Shown here: one piece after another, positions 1-9,919 of the stretch
How the letters are laid out: each line of letters starts with the position of its first letter
Position numbering within the stretch: position 1 is the first letter of the stretch
Assembly (NCBI RefSeq): GCF_000280925.3
Contig: NZ_CP012109.1
Span: 7,274,501 to 7,338,500, forward strand
DNA: 64,000 nucleotides
Direction: 5' to 3'
DNA from: Myxococcus hansupus
GTDB lineage: Bacteria; Myxococcota; Myxococcia; Myxococcales; Myxococcaceae
The notes under the pieces: model-generated
Database searches by the model: none
What the model saw: the letters and a program-made list of their open reading frames with translations, nothing else
Told to the model about the DNA's origin: nothing
Made by a program: the position numbers and the translations under genes

Positions 1-2595
1 GGTGCAGCGCCGATGGCCGGCCCTGGCACGAGGCCCATGGCTGGCCCTGGTACGGCGCCCATGGCAGGTCCTGGCGCGCGAGCAGGAATGGACCCCGCGC
101 GACGCCCCGCGGCTCCGGGGCAGCCCGCGCGGCCTCCCACTGCGCCTGCGGGTCAACGCCCCCCAGGGGCACCCACCGCGGCCCGCCCGCCCGCAGCGAG
201 CCCTGCTCCGCCGCCCGCGCCGCTCCCCGTGGCCGTCCCCGCGGTGGAAGGCGATGACGCCGCACCGGAGATTCCAGCTCGCGGTCCGTTGGAGCAGTGC
301 TCCCCCATCCGCCTCTACGGCCGCATCGCCGCGCGAGAGCAGACGGGCCTGCTCTCGCTGACGTTGGCGGACCGAGCCGTCCACATCCACTTCCGCAAGG
401 GCAACCCCGAGTTCGTCGACTCGACGCATCCGGAAGAAGCGCTCGGGTCATCCCTGGTCGCGGCGAAGCTGCTCACGCCCGAGCAGCTCCAGCAGGCAGG
501 GGGCTCCCTGGAGCGCTTCGGCGGAGACCTGCTCACCGCGCTCTTCGGCTTGGGACTGCTCCAGCCGGCCACGGCCTTCACGTTCCTCGCGCAGCGCGCG
601 GCAGGCATCCTCGGCCGGGGCCTCAAGGCCGAGGTCGGCACCTTCACCTTCGAGCTGCGCGACCTGCCTGCCAACAAGGCGATGCCGCTGGGCAATCGGT
701 GGGCGGTGTTGAGCGACACGGTGCGCCGCATTCCATCGGCGGACCTCAAGCGCAGGCTGACGCCGGTGCTCCAGCTCCCCATCATGAAGTCTGGCGGCGT
801 CGTGGCCGCGAGCGAGCTGCGCCTCACGCCGCATGAAGTCCGTGCGCTCACGGTCATCGACGGCGTGCGCTCGGTCTCGCAGCTCCTGACGGACTTCGCG
901 CAGGACACGGACCACCTGCTGCGGATCACCTTCCTGCTCCGGGAGCTGGATGCGGTGTCGTTCGCCGGGCAGGCCCGAACCGGCCCAGGGACACCGCCTC
1001 CCGCCGAGCAGGCCGCTGGCGCCGCGCCACGCCCCAACGTCGCCGCCGCGCAGCGCCCCGCTGGTGCGCCGCCCGCCTCCAATCCCAACATCGCCATGGA
1101 GCAACAGGCCGTGGCCACCGGTGCACAGCCCGCTGGGGCCCAGGGTCTGCACGGCGCAGGTGCGCAGCGCCCCGCGGGCGCAGTCGGTGCGCAACACCCC
1201 GCCGGCACCGCGCCCAACGTCGCGGGTGGACAGCCCCTCGCAGGCACCGTGCCCAACGTCGCGGGAGGCCAGCCCATCGCGGGAGCACCGCGCCCCGCTG
1301 GCGCAGCGCCCCACGTCGCGAGTGGACAACCCGTCGCAGGCACACCGCCCAGCGGCGCGGGAGGTCAGCCCATCGCCGGAGCACCTCGCCCCGCGGGAAC
1401 ACCGCCCCACGTCGCAGGGGGCCAGCCCATCACGGGAGCACCGCCCAACGTCGCGGGTGGACACGCCGCGCGCCCGGCAGCACCGAACGTCGCGGGAGGC
1501 CAGCCCATCGCCGGTCCCGGTGCGGTCGCCCAGCGCCCAGCAGCACCGAACGTCGCGGGAGGCCAGCCCATCGCCGGTCCCGGTGCGGTCGCCCAGCGCC
1601 CGGCGGGTGCGAACAGCACGAGCCCTGGCCCCGCGGGCGCCCCACGCCCAGCCGGCACCGCGCCCAACGTCGCGGGAGGCCAGCCCATCGCCGGTCCCGG
1701 CGCAGCGGGAGCGCAGCCACCCGTCCCCGGCGCGCCACGTCCCGCCCCTACCGCGGGTCCAGGAGCGCGTCCCGCCGGGCCCGTCCCCACCGCGGGCCCT
1801 GGCGCCACGCAGCGCCCCACCGTCCCCACCGCGGGCCCCGGCGCCCCACAGCGCCCCACCGCTCCCGTCGCGGGGCCCGGCGCCACCGCCGCCACGCACG
1901 CGAATGCCCCGGGCGCGGACGAGATTCCCGCCCTGCGCCAGCTCACCACCGCGATGAAGCAGCAGAACCACTTCCAGCGGCTCGGGCTGACGGAGCAGAC
2001 AAACTCCAGCGCGGTGAAGATCGCCTACTTCCGCTTGGCCAAGCTGTACCACCCGGACACGCTGCCGCAGGGCGCGCCGCCGGAGTTGGAGAAGCTGAAG
2101 GCCGAGGTCTTCGCCTACGTCGGCGACGCCTACCGCACGCTCTCCGACGACAAGAGCCGCGCCAGCTACATCGAAGAGCTCAAGAGCGGCGGCAGCGGCG
2201 ACGGCGTGGACATCAACGGCATCCTCATGGCGGAGGAGCTGTTCCAGAAGTCCTGCATCCTGGTGAAGGCGCGCAAGTTCCCGGACGCCGTGAAGATGCT
2301 CGACGAGGCCATCAAGCTGAACCCGGAGGAAGCGGAGTTCTACGCCTGGCGGGGCTACGCCCGCTTCTTCATGGCGGCGGACAAGAAGGCCGCCCAGCCC
2401 GAAGCCTTCCGGGAAATCCAGAACGCCATCCGCCGCAACGAGCGTTGCGCGCCCGCGCACTACTTCCTCGGGGTCATCGCCAAGCTGAGCGGTGATGCCC
2501 CCGGGTCGCTCAAGCACTTCAAGCGCACCGTGGAGCTCCAGCCGGACCACATCGACGCGCAGCGGGAGATCCGCATGGCGTCGCAGAAGAAGTAG
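1..2595 (+). CDS. DUF4388 / J-domain / TPR protein, 5' end outside window
   Basis: The reading frame is open at base 1 and the repeat pattern continues to the left, so the true start lies outside the window. In order it holds a Pro/Ala/Gly-rich stretch, a DUF4388-like domain (about nt 280-1000), a very long Ala/Pro/Gly-rich linker with repeated [10 protein letters not shown] units (about 1000-1915), a J-domain (about 1960-2200) with the HPD motif (YHPDT), and TPR-like helices to the end. J-domains stimulate Hsp70 ATPase, so a DnaK-partner role is inferred. DUF4388 proteins are common in myxobacteria and often tied to signalling or gliding complexes. No signal peptide can be judged because the N-terminus is missing. 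Function is not established. Confidence 0.85.
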   Translation, partial: GAAPMAGPGTRPMAGPGTAPMAGPGARAGMDPARRPAAPGQPARPPTAPAGQRPPGAPTAARPPAASPAPPPAPLPVAVPAVEGDDAAPEIPARGPLEQCSPIRLYGRIAAREQTGLLSLTLADRAVHIHFRKGNPEFVDSTHPEEALGSSLVAAKLLTPEQLQQAGGSLERFGGDLLTALFGLGLLQPATAFTFLAQRAAGILGRGLKAEVGTFTFELRDLPANKAMPLGNRWAVLSDTVRRIPSADLKRRLTPVLQLPIMKSGGVVAASELRLTPHEVRALTVIDGVRSVSQLLTDFAQDTDHLLRITFLLRELDAVSFAGQARTGPGTPPPAEQAAGAAPRPNVAAAQRPAGAPPASNPNIAMEQQAVATGAQPAGAQGLHGAGAQRPAGAVGAQHPAGTAPNVAGGQPLAGTVPNVAGGQPIAGAPRPAGAAPHVASGQPVAGTPPSGAGGQPIAGAPRPAGTPPHVAGGQPITGAPPNVAGGHAARPAAPNVAGGQPIAGPGAVAQRPAAPNVAGGQPIAGPGAVAQRPAGANSTSPGPAGAPRPAGTAPNVAGGQPIAGPGAAGAQPPVPGAPRPAPTAGPGARPAGPVPTAGPGATQRPTVPTAGPGAPQRPTAPVAGPGATAATHANAPGADEIPALRQLTTAMKQQNHFQRLGLTEQTNSSAVKIAYFRLAKLYHPDTLPQGAPPELEKLKAEVFAYVGDAYRTLSDDKSRASYIEELKSGGSGDGVDINGILMAEELFQKSCILVKARKFPDAVKMLDEAIKLNPEEAEFYAWRGYARFFMAADKKAAQPEAFREIQNAIRRNERCAPAHYFLGVIAKLSGDAPGSLKHFKRTVELQPDHIDAQREIRMASQKK
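1471..1596 (+). repeat. 63-bp tandem repeat, two copies, in a linker
   Basis: Two nearly identical 63-bp units (1471-1533 and 1534-1596) encode a 21-residue unit containing [10 protein letters not shown] and GPGAVAQ. Degenerate copies occur from about 1200 to 1710. The length is a multiple of three, so copy-number change would keep the frame. Confidence 0.85.
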
Positions 2596-2658
2596 GGTGC
2601 GCCCCCTCACCCCGGGGCCCTGGAGGCCCCATCCGAAACCATGAAGGAGAGAAGCAAC

Positions 2659-2949
2659 GTGCCGCTCACTGGGAAGCAACGCCGCCATCTGCGCGCGCTA
2701 GGACACCACCTGGAACCGGTGGTCATCGTCGGCCAGGCCGGCGTCACCGAAGGTGTCATCGCCGCCGTCGAACAGGCGCTGCAGGACCACGAGCTCATCA
2801 AGGTGAAAATCAACGAGGGCCCGGAGACGCGCCAGGAGGGTGCTCAGCGCATCGCCGAGGGCGCCCAGGCGGAGCTCGCGCAGCTCCTGGGCCGCACCGC
2901 GCTCCTGTTCAAGAAGCGCAAGAAGGACTCCAAGTTCGAGAAGTTCTAG
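2659..2949 (+). CDS. YhbY-family CRM-domain RNA-binding protein
   Basis: A protein of 96 residues that is a single CRM domain, the same size as YhbY of other bacteria (about 97). It begins PLTGKQRRHLRALGHHLEP and carries the GxxG-type loop VGQAGVTEGV. YhbY proteins bind pre-50S ribosomal particles and assist ribosome assembly. GTG at 2659 is chosen because AAGGAG (2644-2649) sits at good Shine-Dalgarno spacing before it and family members start at this LTGKQ motif; an in-frame ATG at 2641 would put that ribosome-binding sequence inside the gene. The C-terminus is Lys-rich. It follows the J-domain gene by about 60 bp and may be co-transcribed. Confidence 0.9.
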   Translation: MPLTGKQRRHLRALGHHLEPVVIVGQAGVTEGVIAAVEQALQDHELIKVKINEGPETRQEGAQRIAEGAQAELAQLLGRTALLFKKRKKDSKFEKF

Positions 2950-3005
2950 GCCAGCACCCGGTCCGGCCGCGCCGCGGAGCCCTCGAGCCCGCGGCGCCCG
3001 ACCCC

Positions 3006-4316
3006 CTACCGCGTGAAGTCGGCCGCTCCCGCCACGAGCTCGGCCGCCACGCTCAGCCGCTCCAGCAGCGCGGGCCCGAAGTACTGACGCCGGGACTCTC
3101 CCAGGCCGCCCTCCACGTTCGCCGCCGTCTCCACGTAGCCCACGTAACCATCCGCCAGCCCGAGCACGCCCGTGGCGCCCGTGCGCCGCAGCAGCTCCGC
3201 GCCCGCCGCCACGCTGGGCTCGCCCGGCACCGCCACCAGCTTCAGCGGCCCCAGCACCAGCGCCGCCACCTCCGCCAGCCGGGGCGAGGAATCACACAGC
3301 AGGTTGTCTCCCGCCGCCCGCGTCAGTGACGGCACCAGCCGCGACGCGTCCGGCCGAGGCATCGCCGCATCCGCGCGCGCCAACGCCAGCCGCACCGAAT
3401 CCCCCACGGGCGACAACGGCGCGTTGCCCGCCAGCTCCGCCAGGGCCCGCGCGAAGCCCGACACCCGCTCCAGCCCCAGCCCCTTCGAGTACGCCACCGA
3501 CGCGTTGCCCACCGCGCCCTGCAGCAACAGCGTCACGCCGCTGCCCGCCTCCTCGCGCAGTGCGCTGAGCCGGCCCGGGTAGTCCGGATCCACGTAGGCC
3601 CGGTGACGCGGCACCATCGTCGGGTGTGCGGCGAAGAACAGCAGCTCCGCCACCGGCGACTCCGCGCCCCGCAGCACCGCGCGCGTCAGCGTCCCATCCG
3701 GAATCGCGCCGCCACTGCGCGAAGCCACGAAGTCCGGCTCACGGGCCTCGCCCACCTCCAGCGACACCGGAGCCAGCGCGGCGTCGGCACGCGACAGGGC
3801 CTCCCCCGCGGCGGCGGTGATGGCCTCCACCACGTCCTCGCGATACCGCCCGGTGCCCGAAAGCTGCGCCACCAGTCGAGGGTCATAGCCCCCCAACGAG
3901 GAGTGCGTGTGTGTGGCGAGCACGAGCACCTCGCTCAGCCCCGACGCCTTCACCCGCTCGCGCACGCGCGTGACGAGCACATCCGGCACCAGCAGCAGGT
4001 CCAACGACACCACCCCCACCCGCGTCCCACCGGCCTCCAGCACCACCGCGCGTGCGTGGAGCGGAACGTCAGCCTGTCCCGCCTCGGGCCGGGGCGGCGA
4101 GTAGCCCGCCACCACCACGGGGAACGGCGGCGCCAGCGCGACCTTCGCCGCGCCCGCGCGCAGGGGGCCTTCGCCTTGAACCCGTGACACCAGCACGGGC
4201 GCGCGTTCAGCCCAGGAGCCGCACCAATTCCAGGACGCCAGGGCATATGCGACGCCCGCGGTGAGTAACACCATGGGAAACAAGGAACGCCAGCGTGCCA
4301 GTCGCGAGGAAGCCAT
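3006..4316 (-). CDS. neutral/alkaline ceramidase-like protein, membrane anchored
   Basis: 436 residues with one hydrophobic N-terminal segment (about 13-30), which suggests an anchored periplasmic protein. It resembles the N-terminal catalytic domain of neutral/alkaline ceramidases: a THTHS motif at 135-139, HPT at 231-233 and a following DPDYPGRL segment are typical of that family. The usual catalytic GDxSPN stretch is replaced by GAVGNAS (267-273), so ceramide hydrolysis is uncertain. It is also shorter than full ceramidases (about 650), lacking most of the C-terminal domain. It may act on another amide or ester lipid. Divergent from purF. Confidence 0.7.
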   Translation of the reverse strand: MASSRLARWRSLFPMVLLTAGVAYALASWNWCGSWAERAPVLVSRVQGEGPLRAGAAKVALAPPFPVVVAGYSPPRPEAGQADVPLHARAVVLEAGGTRVGVVSLDLLLVPDVLVTRVRERVKASGLSEVLVLATHTHSSLGGYDPRLVAQLSGTGRYREDVVEAITAAAGEALSRADAALAPVSLEVGEAREPDFVASRSGGAIPDGTLTRAVLRGAESPVAELLFFAAHPTMVPRHRAYVDPDYPGRLSALREEAGSGVTLLLQGAVGNASVAYSKGLGLERVSGFARALAELAGNAPLSPVGDSVRLALARADAAMPRPDASRLVPSLTRAAGDNLLCDSSPRLAEVAALVLGPLKLVAVPGEPSVAAGAELLRRTGATGVLGLADGYVGYVETAANVEGGLGESRRQYFGPALLERLSVAAELVAGAADFTR

Positions 4317-4460
4317 GCGCGGGCCAGACTACCCGCAGGGACTGGCCTTTGGGACGCCTGACTGCCCACATGAAACGACTCTGGCGTCGGGTGGAATACC
4401 CACCAGAGGGGCATGCGTTCCTGTTCCGCTCACCGCTCGAAAGGAGTAAGGCAGCGCGCC

Positions 4461-5852
4461 ATGTGCGGCATCTTCGGAATCGTGGGGCACGCCGAGGCCT
4501 CCAACCTGACGTACCTGGGACTGCACGCCCTCCAGCACCGGGGGCAGGAGTCCGCGGGCATCGTTGCCTCTGACGGCATGGCGCTGCGTGCGCACCGGCA
4601 GATGGGACTCGTCGCCGATATCTTCGACGCACCGGTGATCGCCGGCCTGCCAGGGCAGGCGGCCATCGGTCATGTGCGCTACTCCACCGCGGGAGGCAGC
4701 GCGCTCAAGAACGCCCAGCCGCTGTTCGTGCAGTACGCGGGCGGCCAATGCGCCATCGCGCACAACGGCAACCTGGTGAACGCGGCCGAGCTGAAGCAAC
4801 AGCTCGAGGCCGACGGCGCCATCTTCCAGTCGGACGCGGACACGGAAGTCATCCTGCACCTGCTGGCGCGCTCCAAGCAGCCGACCTTCGAGCAGAAAAT
4901 CGTCGAGGCGCTGCGCAAGGTGACGGGCGCCTACAGCCTGCTGGTGCTCACGGAGAACAAGCTCGTCGCGGTGAGAGACCCGCACGGCATCCGTCCGCTG
5001 GTGCTGGGACGGATGAAGGAAGGCGCGTACGTGCTCGCCAGCGAGTCCACCGCGCTGGACCTCATCGAGGCGGAAATCGTCCGGGAGCTGGAGCCGGGCG
5101 AGCTGCTCGTCATCGAGAACGGGCTGATGCGCACCAGCAAGCCCTTCGCGGAGCCTCCGCGGCAGGCGCGCTGCATCTTCGAGCACGTGTACTTCGCCCG
5201 GCCGGACTCCACGCTGTTCGGCAGCAACGTGTACGAGGTGCGCAAGGAGCTGGGCCGCCAGCTCGCGAAGGAGCAGCCCGCGCCCAACGCGGACCTGGTC
5301 ATCGCGGTGCCGGACTCGGGCGTGCCCGCGGCCATCGGCTTCGCCCAGGCCAGCGGCATCCCCTACGACGTGGGCCTCATCCGCAGCCACTATGTGGGCC
5401 GCACCTTCATCGAGCCGCAGCAGTCCATCCGCCACTTCGGCGTAAAGCTGAAGCTGTCCGCGGTGCGGCAGGTGCTCAAGGGCAAGCGCGTGGTGGTGGT
5501 GGATGACTCCATCGTCCGTGGCACCACGAGCCGCAAGATCGTGAAGATGATCAAGGCCGCGGGAGCGCTGGAGGTCCACCTGCGCATCTCCTCGCCGCCC
5601 ACGAAGTGGCCTTGCTACTACGGCATCGACACGCCGAGCCGTCAGGAGCTCATCGCCGCCACGCACACGCTGGAGGAGATCGCCACGTACGTGACGGCGG
5701 ACTCGCTGGGCTACATCTCCCAGGAGGGCCTGGGTCGCGCGGTGGGTGACCCGGAGCGCGGCAGCTTCTGCACCGCGTGCTTCTCCGGCAAGTACCTCAT
5801 CGGCGAGTTCGGTGAGGAGCAGCGCTCCCAGCCGAGCAAGCTCACCGCCTGA
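4461..5852 (+). CDS. purF: amidophosphoribosyltransferase
   Basis: 463 residues. First committed step of purine synthesis: PRPP + glutamine to phosphoribosylamine. The N-terminus MCGIFGIVG gives the Ntn glutaminase nucleophile Cys2. The PRPP-binding loop [13 protein letters not shown] lies near residues 346-358. A C-terminal [10 protein letters not shown] motif matches the [4Fe-4S] type PurF of Bacillus. ATG 4461 is chosen because it places Cys directly after Met and AAGGAG lies at 4441-4446; an upstream start at 4413 would add a 16-residue leader, formally possible because Bacillus-type PurF has a propeptide. No other purine gene is nearby. Confidence 0.97.
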   Translation: MCGIFGIVGHAEASNLTYLGLHALQHRGQESAGIVASDGMALRAHRQMGLVADIFDAPVIAGLPGQAAIGHVRYSTAGGSALKNAQPLFVQYAGGQCAIAHNGNLVNAAELKQQLEADGAIFQSDADTEVILHLLARSKQPTFEQKIVEALRKVTGAYSLLVLTENKLVAVRDPHGIRPLVLGRMKEGAYVLASESTALDLIEAEIVRELEPGELLVIENGLMRTSKPFAEPPRQARCIFEHVYFARPDSTLFGSNVYEVRKELGRQLAKEQPAPNADLVIAVPDSGVPAAIGFAQASGIPYDVGLIRSHYVGRTFIEPQQSIRHFGVKLKLSAVRQVLKGKRVVVVDDSIVRGTTSRKIVKMIKAAGALEVHLRISSPPTKWPCYYGIDTPSRQELIAATHTLEEIATYVTADSLGYISQEGLGRAVGDPERGSFCTACFSGKYLIGEFGEEQRSQPSKLTA

Positions 5853-5875
5853 CCTGACGCCAGCATCACGCTCGA

Positions 5876-5907
5876 GGCCCTCTGTCCGCACCGCCGGACC
5901 GAGGGCC
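5876..5907. terminator. convergent hairpin between purF and the RluA-family gene
   Basis: A 13-bp stem with one mismatch (GGCCCTCTGTCCG at 5876-5888 against 5895-5907) with a six-base loop lies between two convergent genes. The T-run after it is poor, so a bidirectional terminator is inferred from position and stem strength. Confidence 0.65.
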
Positions 5908-5923
5908 TTCGTGCATCCAGCGC

Positions 5924-6892
5924 CTAGCGCCCCATGAAGTCCACGAGGTCCGCCGGCAGGGGCGACTCGAAGACGACTTCTTCTCCCGAGCCCGGATGCG
6001 GGAAGGCGATGCGCGCGGCGTGCAGCGCGTGTCGCGGCAGGCGCAGGCGCTCCCACGCCTCCGGCTCCAGGCAGCGCTTGCTGAAGCGGTCGAAGTAGCC
6101 CGGGTCCGGCCCGTACATCTTGTCGCCCACGAGCGGGAACCCCGCGTGGTGCAGGTGGATGCGAATCTGGTGCTGACGCCCCGTCTCCGGGAAGCACCGC
6201 AGCAGCGCGAAAGGCGCGCCGTCGCGGGTGAAGCGGCGGAGCACCTGGAAGCGCGTGCGGCTCTCCTTCCCCGCCACCGGGTCGATGCGCACGGCGATGC
6301 GGATGAGCTCGGTGCCCTCCGCGATGGGCGCCTCGACGGTGAAGGTGTCCTCGGGCGGGTGGCCCTCGCACAGCGCGAGGTACTCCTTGTGGACGTCACG
6401 CGAGACGAACAGGCGCCCCAACACCCGGCAGGACTCGGTGGTGCGCCCGCAGACGACCAGGCCGCTGGTCTCCCGGTCCAGGCGGTGCGCGGGCTCGGCG
6501 AAGCGCTCACCAAAGCGCTCCCGCAGCAACGTCACCAGCGTGCCCTTCTGGTAGCGCGCGGACGGGTGGATGGGCAGGCCCGCGGGCTTGTCCAGCACCA
6601 GCAGCCAGTCATCCTGGAACACCACGGGCAGCTCCGTGGGCGTGGGCGGCTCCTCGCTGGCGCGGCGCCGGAGACGGAAGGACAGCCCCGGGTACACCGG
6701 CGTGGAGGGCTTCAGGCGGCGCTCGTCGCAGAGGACGCCCCGCAGGATGACGCCCTGGAGCCGCTCCAGCGACATGCGGCGAATCTTCTGCGCCAGGTAT
6801 TCATCCAGCCGCCAGCCGGCGTAGTTCGGCTCGACGACGTAGCGGATGTCGACGTAGCCCTCGGGGGCTTCTTCTGGCTGCTCGCGGTGCAT
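5924..6892 (-). CDS. RluA-family 23S/tRNA pseudouridine synthase
   Basis: 322 residues. It isomerises uridine to pseudouridine in structural RNA. An N-terminal S4-like RNA-binding region (about 15-80, with YAGWRLDEYLAQKIRR) precedes the catalytic domain; the catalytic Asp is in HRLDRETSGLVV, and RQHQIRIHLHHAG is the conserved RluA-family core motif. The exact RNA target (RluA, RluC or RluD type) cannot be assigned from sequence alone. It is convergent with purF. Confidence 0.9.
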   Translation of the reverse strand: MHREQPEEAPEGYVDIRYVVEPNYAGWRLDEYLAQKIRRMSLERLQGVILRGVLCDERRLKPSTPVYPGLSFRLRRRASEEPPTPTELPVVFQDDWLLVLDKPAGLPIHPSARYQKGTLVTLLRERFGERFAEPAHRLDRETSGLVVCGRTTESCRVLGRLFVSRDVHKEYLALCEGHPPEDTFTVEAPIAEGTELIRIAVRIDPVAGKESRTRFQVLRRFTRDGAPFALLRCFPETGRQHQIRIHLHHAGFPLVGDKMYGPDPGYFDRFSKRCLEPEAWERLRLPRHALHAARIAFPHPGSGEEVVFESPLPADLVDFMGR

Positions 6893-6972
6893 GGGCCTGC
6901 CAGCGCTCTAACACGGCGGGCCCGGGGCGGGCCCTGGAACCCCAGGGCCCGTCCAAACGGAGCGTCAGGCCG

Positions 6973-8103
6973 TCAGGCGGAGGCTGCCTGAATCGGCTGG
7001 TCCTCGACGCCGAGGAAGCTGGCGAAGAGGTCCGCGATGCGCTCGGCGGCGCGGCCATCCCAGAACTCCGGGACGCGCCCCTGCTTGCCATGCCCGTCCA
7101 GTACGCGGTCGGCGGCCATGCGGATGCGGACCGGGTCGGTGCCCACCACCTCGTTGGAGCCCTCCTCCACGGTGATGGGACGCTCGGTCTGCTCGCGCAG
7201 GGTGAGGCACGGGATGCCCATGGCGGTGGTCTCCTCCTGGAGGCCGCCCGAGTCGGTGAGCACCAGCCGCGCCTTCGACGTGAGCGCCAGGAAGTCCAGG
7301 TAGCCCATGGGGTCCACGGGCCGCAGGTTCGGGCTCTGTTCGAACCAGGAGTCCAACCCCTGCTCCGAAATCACCTTCCGCGTGCGCGGGTGCACCGGGA
7401 AGATGACGGGCAGGCGCGTGGAGACGTGGGCCACCGCGGACATCAGTCCGCCCAGCAGCTTCGGGTCATCCACGTTGGAGGGCCGGTGGAGCGTGCACAC
7501 CGCGTAGCCGTGCGGGATGAGCCCCAGGTCCTTCAGCAAGGGCAGCTTGTCGGCCTTCTCTCGCGAGGCGAAGAGCGAGTCGATCATCACGTTGCCCACG
7601 AAGTGGATGCGAGCCGGGTCGGTGCCTTCCTTGAGCAGGTTGGCGTCCGCGTCGCGCGAGGGCGTCAGCAGCAGGTCCGACAGCCGGTCGGTGACGAGCC
7701 GGTTGATCTCCTCGGGCTGGTGCGGCGAGTAGCTCCGCAAGCCCGCCTCGACGTGCGCCAGGGGTATCCCCAGCTTGGACGCCACCAGCGCGGCGGCGAT
7801 GGTGCTGTTGACATCCCCCACCACGGAGACGAGCGCGGGCGGATGGGCCAGGAAGACCTTCTCCAGTTCCACCATCATCCGCGCGGTCTGCTGCGCATGG
7901 CTGCCCGACCCGATGCCCAGATGAACGTCTGGGGCAGGCAAGCCGAGGTCTGAGAAGAAAACGTCGCTCATCTTTGCGTCGTAGTGCTGCCCCGTGTGGA
8001 CAAGGATTTGCTCCAACGGGGTACGCTCGGCGATGGCGCGATAGATGGGCGCGACCTTCATGAAGTTCGGACGCGCCCCAACGATATGAATGACCTTCTT
8101 CAT
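6973..8103 (-). CDS. wecB: UDP-N-acetylglucosamine 2-epimerase (non-hydrolysing)
   Basis: 376 residues. It interconverts UDP-GlcNAc and UDP-ManNAc for surface polysaccharide. Family landmarks are MKKVIHIVGARPNFMK at the N-terminus, VGDVNST, HVEAGLRSY and TDSGGLQEE, the last in the UDP-binding C-terminal lobe. The ATG at 8103 is chosen because the protein family starts at this KKV..GARPNF motif; the in-frame extension upstream is unrelated sequence. It diverges from kdsB with 107 bp between. A 6-bp inverted repeat (CACTGG/CCAGTG, 8122-8144) lies in that gap and could be an operator, though this is weak. Confidence 0.95.
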   Translation of the reverse strand: MKKVIHIVGARPNFMKVAPIYRAIAERTPLEQILVHTGQHYDAKMSDVFFSDLGLPAPDVHLGIGSGSHAQQTARMMVELEKVFLAHPPALVSVVGDVNSTIAAALVASKLGIPLAHVEAGLRSYSPHQPEEINRLVTDRLSDLLLTPSRDADANLLKEGTDPARIHFVGNVMIDSLFASREKADKLPLLKDLGLIPHGYAVCTLHRPSNVDDPKLLGGLMSAVAHVSTRLPVIFPVHPRTRKVISEQGLDSWFEQSPNLRPVDPMGYLDFLALTSKARLVLTDSGGLQEETTAMGIPCLTLREQTERPITVEEGSNEVVGTDPVRIRMAADRVLDGHGKQGRVPEFWDGRAAERIADLFASFLGVEDQPIQAASA

Positions 8104-8210
8104 GTTGCGACCAAAGCTAGGCACTGGAGCCGCGCTGGCCAGTGTCCGATGATGCGAATGTCCAATCCCGGGGGCCGGCATACGTCGCGAACCTGATAGA
8201 CGGAGGGGTC

Positions 8211-8951
8211 ATGCAATCTTGCCGGACCGTTGCAGTCATTCCCGCCCGACATGCCAGCACCCGCTTCCCAGGCAAGCCGCTGGCAATCATCGCCGGCCGG
8301 ACAATGATTGAGCACGTCTGGCGCCGCTGCCAGGAAGCCCAGGCCTTCGACGAGGTCTGGGTGGCCACCGACGACGAGCGCATCCGCGCCACGGTGGAGG
8401 GCTTCGGCGGCCGCGCGGTGATGACCAGCCCCGCATGCGCCACCGGAACGGACCGCGTCGCCGAGGTCGCGCTCGAACGTCCAGACGTCGACATCTGGGT
8501 GAACGTTCAGGGAGACGAGCCCCTGGTGGACCCCGCCGCGCTCCAGCGCCTCGCGGGCCTCTTCACCGACCCCGCCGTGCGGATGGGCACCCTCGTCCGG
8601 CCGCTCGAGGCCGATGAGGCCAGCAGCCCGCACGTGGTGAAGGCGGTGCTCGCGCTCAATGGCGACGCGCTCTACTTCAGCCGCAGCCTGGTGCCCCACG
8701 TGCGCGAGCCCGGCGCGTCCGCGCCGCGGTGGGGACACATTGGCCTGTACGGCTACCGGCGCGAGGTGCTGCTGTCGCTGGCGAAGCTGGCACCCACGCC
8801 GCTGGAAGAGGCGGAGAAGCTGGAGCAGCTCCGCGCGCTGGAACACGGCATCCCCATCCGCTGCGCGAAGGTCGCCTCGCATACGGTGGCCGTGGACGTG
8901 CCCGGTGACGTGGAGAAGGTCGAGGCCCTCCTCCGCGCGAGAGGGGGTTGA
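8211..8951 (+). CDS. kdsB: CMP-KDO synthetase (3-deoxy-manno-octulosonate cytidylyltransferase)
   Basis: 246 residues. It activates KDO with CTP before transfer to lipid A in the cytoplasm. The N-terminal nucleotide-binding motif [17 protein letters not shown] is diagnostic. ATG 8211 follows GGAGG (8202-8206) at correct spacing, so the in-frame upstream extension to 8142 is not used. It shares the KDO pathway with kdsA and kdsC about 6 kb away. The next gene starts at the stop codon, indicating an operon. Confidence 0.96.
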   Translation: MQSCRTVAVIPARHASTRFPGKPLAIIAGRTMIEHVWRRCQEAQAFDEVWVATDDERIRATVEGFGGRAVMTSPACATGTDRVAEVALERPDVDIWVNVQGDEPLVDPAALQRLAGLFTDPAVRMGTLVRPLEADEASSPHVVKAVLALNGDALYFSRSLVPHVREPGASAPRWGHIGLYGYRREVLLSLAKLAPTPLEEAEKLEQLRALEHGIPIRCAKVASHTVAVDVPGDVEKVEALLRARGG

Positions 8952-8953
8952 CC

Positions 8954-9919
8954 GTGGGCTTCTTCAAGAACGTCTTCGGCGGGGGCAAGACGGAGGAGGC
9001 AACGCCTTCTCCCGACAGCGCGCCCACGCCAGGGGCTCCGCCCGGAGCCGGAGCCACCGCCCCGGCCGTCGACCCGGCGGGCGCGGCCCTTCCCGTGGAA
9101 GCCCGGGTGCCCGCGCCCGCGGAGCTTCCCGCCGCGCCCAAGCCACCCGCCCTCGCGGAGCTTCCCGCCGCGCCCAAGCCACCCGCGCCCGCGAAGACGG
9201 AGCGCCCCAAAGAGACCCGCAGGACGCAGCAGGAGGACGAGGACATGGAGGGCGTTCAACGGCTGGTGTCGCGCAAGGTGGAGCGGGTGCTGGAGCAGCT
9301 CGGGACGGTCGCCACGCGCGCTCGCACGGGCGAGGAGGTCCCCACCATCACCGCCACCCTGCACCTGTCCCACGGCCATTCGCTGACGGGCGAGGTCGTG
9401 GACTACATCCCGCGCGAATCGGTGCTGCTCGCCCTGGGCAAGGAAGGCCTGCGCCGCTCGGAGTCGGTGGCCTACGTGGACATCGCCACGGTGGTCGCGG
9501 TGTCAGTGAGCCACGCGGAGAAGCTGCTGGAGCTCACGCAGTTGGTGCGCCCCAACCCCACGCGGCAGGACATCGTCACGCTGCTGGAGAAGCTGCCCCA
9601 CGCCCTCACCGAGCAGTTCTGGCCGGGGGAGATGTCGCTGGGCGGCAAGCCGCTGCGCTTCGACGTGGACTGGATGGGGCTGGACGACGAGCCGGGCCGC
9701 CGCGCGCTCGAGTCCGCCGTGAATGTCACCAGCCACGCGCTGCGCGCCCTGGCCCAGGAGCAGGGACGCGAGGTGCTGCGCCGCATCACCACCGTGCGCT
9801 TCCTCAAGGGCCGCGACACGCGCGCCGCCGTGGAGGGAGAGACGGGCACGGTGACGGTGGGCCCGGGCGAGCCCACCGTGTCCGCCTTCCGGAAGTCCTT
9901 CGCCGCCGGCATCAAATAA
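8954..9919 (+). CDS. hypothetical protein with Pro/Ala-rich N-terminus
   Basis: 321 residues, not recognised. The first about 95 residues are low complexity (Pro, Ala, Gly) with a 12-residue tandem repeat around AELPAAPKPPA. The remainder is a folded-looking domain: a helical stretch (MEGVQRLVSRKVERVLEQL), a strand-rich part with HLSHGHSLTGEVVDYIP, and a C-terminal helical region. No signal peptide or membrane span. GTG 8954 is preferred because GAGGGGG (8941-8947) sits seven bases before it, whereas the TTG at 8948 is too close. It abuts kdsB and its 3' end overlaps the convergent aldo/keto reductase gene by 8 bp. Confidence 0.75.
   Translation: MGFFKNVFGGGKTEEATPSPDSAPTPGAPPGAGATAPAVDPAGAALPVEARVPAPAELPAAPKPPALAELPAAPKPPAPAKTERPKETRRTQQEDEDMEGVQRLVSRKVERVLEQLGTVATRARTGEEVPTITATLHLSHGHSLTGEVVDYIPRESVLLALGKEGLRRSESVAYVDIATVVAVSVSHAEKLLELTQLVRPNPTRQDIVTLLEKLPHALTEQFWPGEMSLGGKPLRFDVDWMGLDDEPGRRALESAVNVTSHALRALAQEQGREVLRRITTVRFLKGRDTRAAVEGETGTVTVGPGEPTVSAFRKSFAAGIK
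9119..9190 (+). repeat. 36-bp tandem repeat, two copies
   Basis: Copies 9119-9154 and 9155-9190 are almost identical and encode the duplicated 12-residue unit AELPAAPKPPA(L/P) in the disordered N-terminus of the gene starting at 8954. Confidence 0.85.

Noticed and set aside
1200-1740. Repeats as a CRISPR array
   Set aside because: Units are coding, in frame and adjacent with no unique spacers; they encode a low-complexity linker.
448-2688. 746-residue antisense frame over the DUF4388/J-domain gene
   Set aside because: Long frames on the opposite strand are expected in this high-GC DNA; it has no domain and mirrors a real gene. The same applies to 4329-6371, 25298-27607, 27583-30294 and 58680-60989.
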